This document shows positions 5,996 through 6,027 of a stretch of DNA of 6,027 bases, piece by piece. Position numbers and translations under genes: made by a program. Under the pieces are notes generated by a model. The model was not told the origin of the DNA. It searched no databases and worked only from the letters and a program-made list of their open reading frames with translations. The DNA comes from Deltaproteobacteria bacterium (GTDB taxonomy: Bacteria > Desulfobacterota > DSM-4660 > Desulfatiglandales > HGW-15). The number at the start of each line of letters is the position of its first letter. Position 1 is the stretch's first letter. Location of the stretch: positions 1 through 6,027 of the forward strand of contig JAFGPH010000011.1 in assembly GCA_016926135.1 (NCBI GenBank), given 5' to 3'.

Positions 5996-6027
5996 GCGCG
6001 CCCTTTCCCGGTGTCAGGGAGGCGCGC
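5996..6027. repeat. GC-rich imperfect inverted repeat at the right edge
   Basis: GCGCGCC (5996-6002) pairs with GGCGCGC (6021-6027), and TCCC (6006-6009) with GGGA (6017-6020). This leaves a 3-nt bulge (CTT) and a 7-nt loop (GGTGTCA). The stem may extend past the window. On the minus strand no T-run follows. On the plus strand the following bases are not available. It could be the terminator of a neighbouring gene or a mobile palindromic repeat. Confidence 0.5.

Noticed and set aside
1..6027. tRNA, rRNA, CRISPR array, insertion sequence or phage elements
   Set aside because: I saw no regularly spaced repeats, transposase frame or recognisable structural RNA. Coding sequence covers nearly the whole window.

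Overview
The window is G+C-rich bacterial DNA in which all five recognisable genes lie on the minus strand, so transcription runs from high to low coordinates. The gene content suggests a strict anaerobe: a class I hybrid cluster protein with the N-terminal C-X2-C-X8-C-X5-C motif, a multi-cysteine ferredoxin-type protein and an HD-domain protein with a zinc ribbon. The overall style resembles deltaproteobacteria (Desulfobacterota, sulfate reducers or syntrophs). That placement is inference from gene content and protein character, not from a marker gene.

Right part (about 6027 to 3260): a two-gene copper-handling operon. A 68-residue copper chaperone-like protein (copZ type, 5931-5725) is followed after a short gap by a full-length P1B-1 Cu+-exporting ATPase (copA, 5704-3260). 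Upstream of copZ are a consensus TTGACA -35 box and a short dyad in an unusually long spacer. A strong GC-rich inverted repeat sits at the window edge. Together these two proteins would capture Cu+ in the cytoplasm and pump it out.

Middle (3259-3055): the only sizeable intergenic region, 205 bp. It holds a stem-loop around the copA stop, phased A-tracts, an 18-bp perfect-arm palindrome of CRP/FNR type, a -10-like hexamer placed so that the palindrome is centred at -41.5, a structured leader and a strong ribosome-binding site. This looks like an activator-dependent promoter for hcp.

Left part (3054 to 1): a probable three-gene operon, hcp - HD-domain/zinc-ribbon protein - 4Fe-4S protein. The last gene runs off the left edge. 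Hcp protects anaerobes against nitric oxide. The ferredoxin-type protein is a plausible electron donor, and the HD protein is the least explained member.

The cassette hcp-HD-Fd under a CRP/FNR-type operator is the most interesting system here. Its parts are known families, but the job of the HD/zinc-ribbon protein beside Hcp is not, as far as I know, established. Several long plus-strand open frames (up to 799 codons) are shadows of the G+C-rich minus-strand genes.
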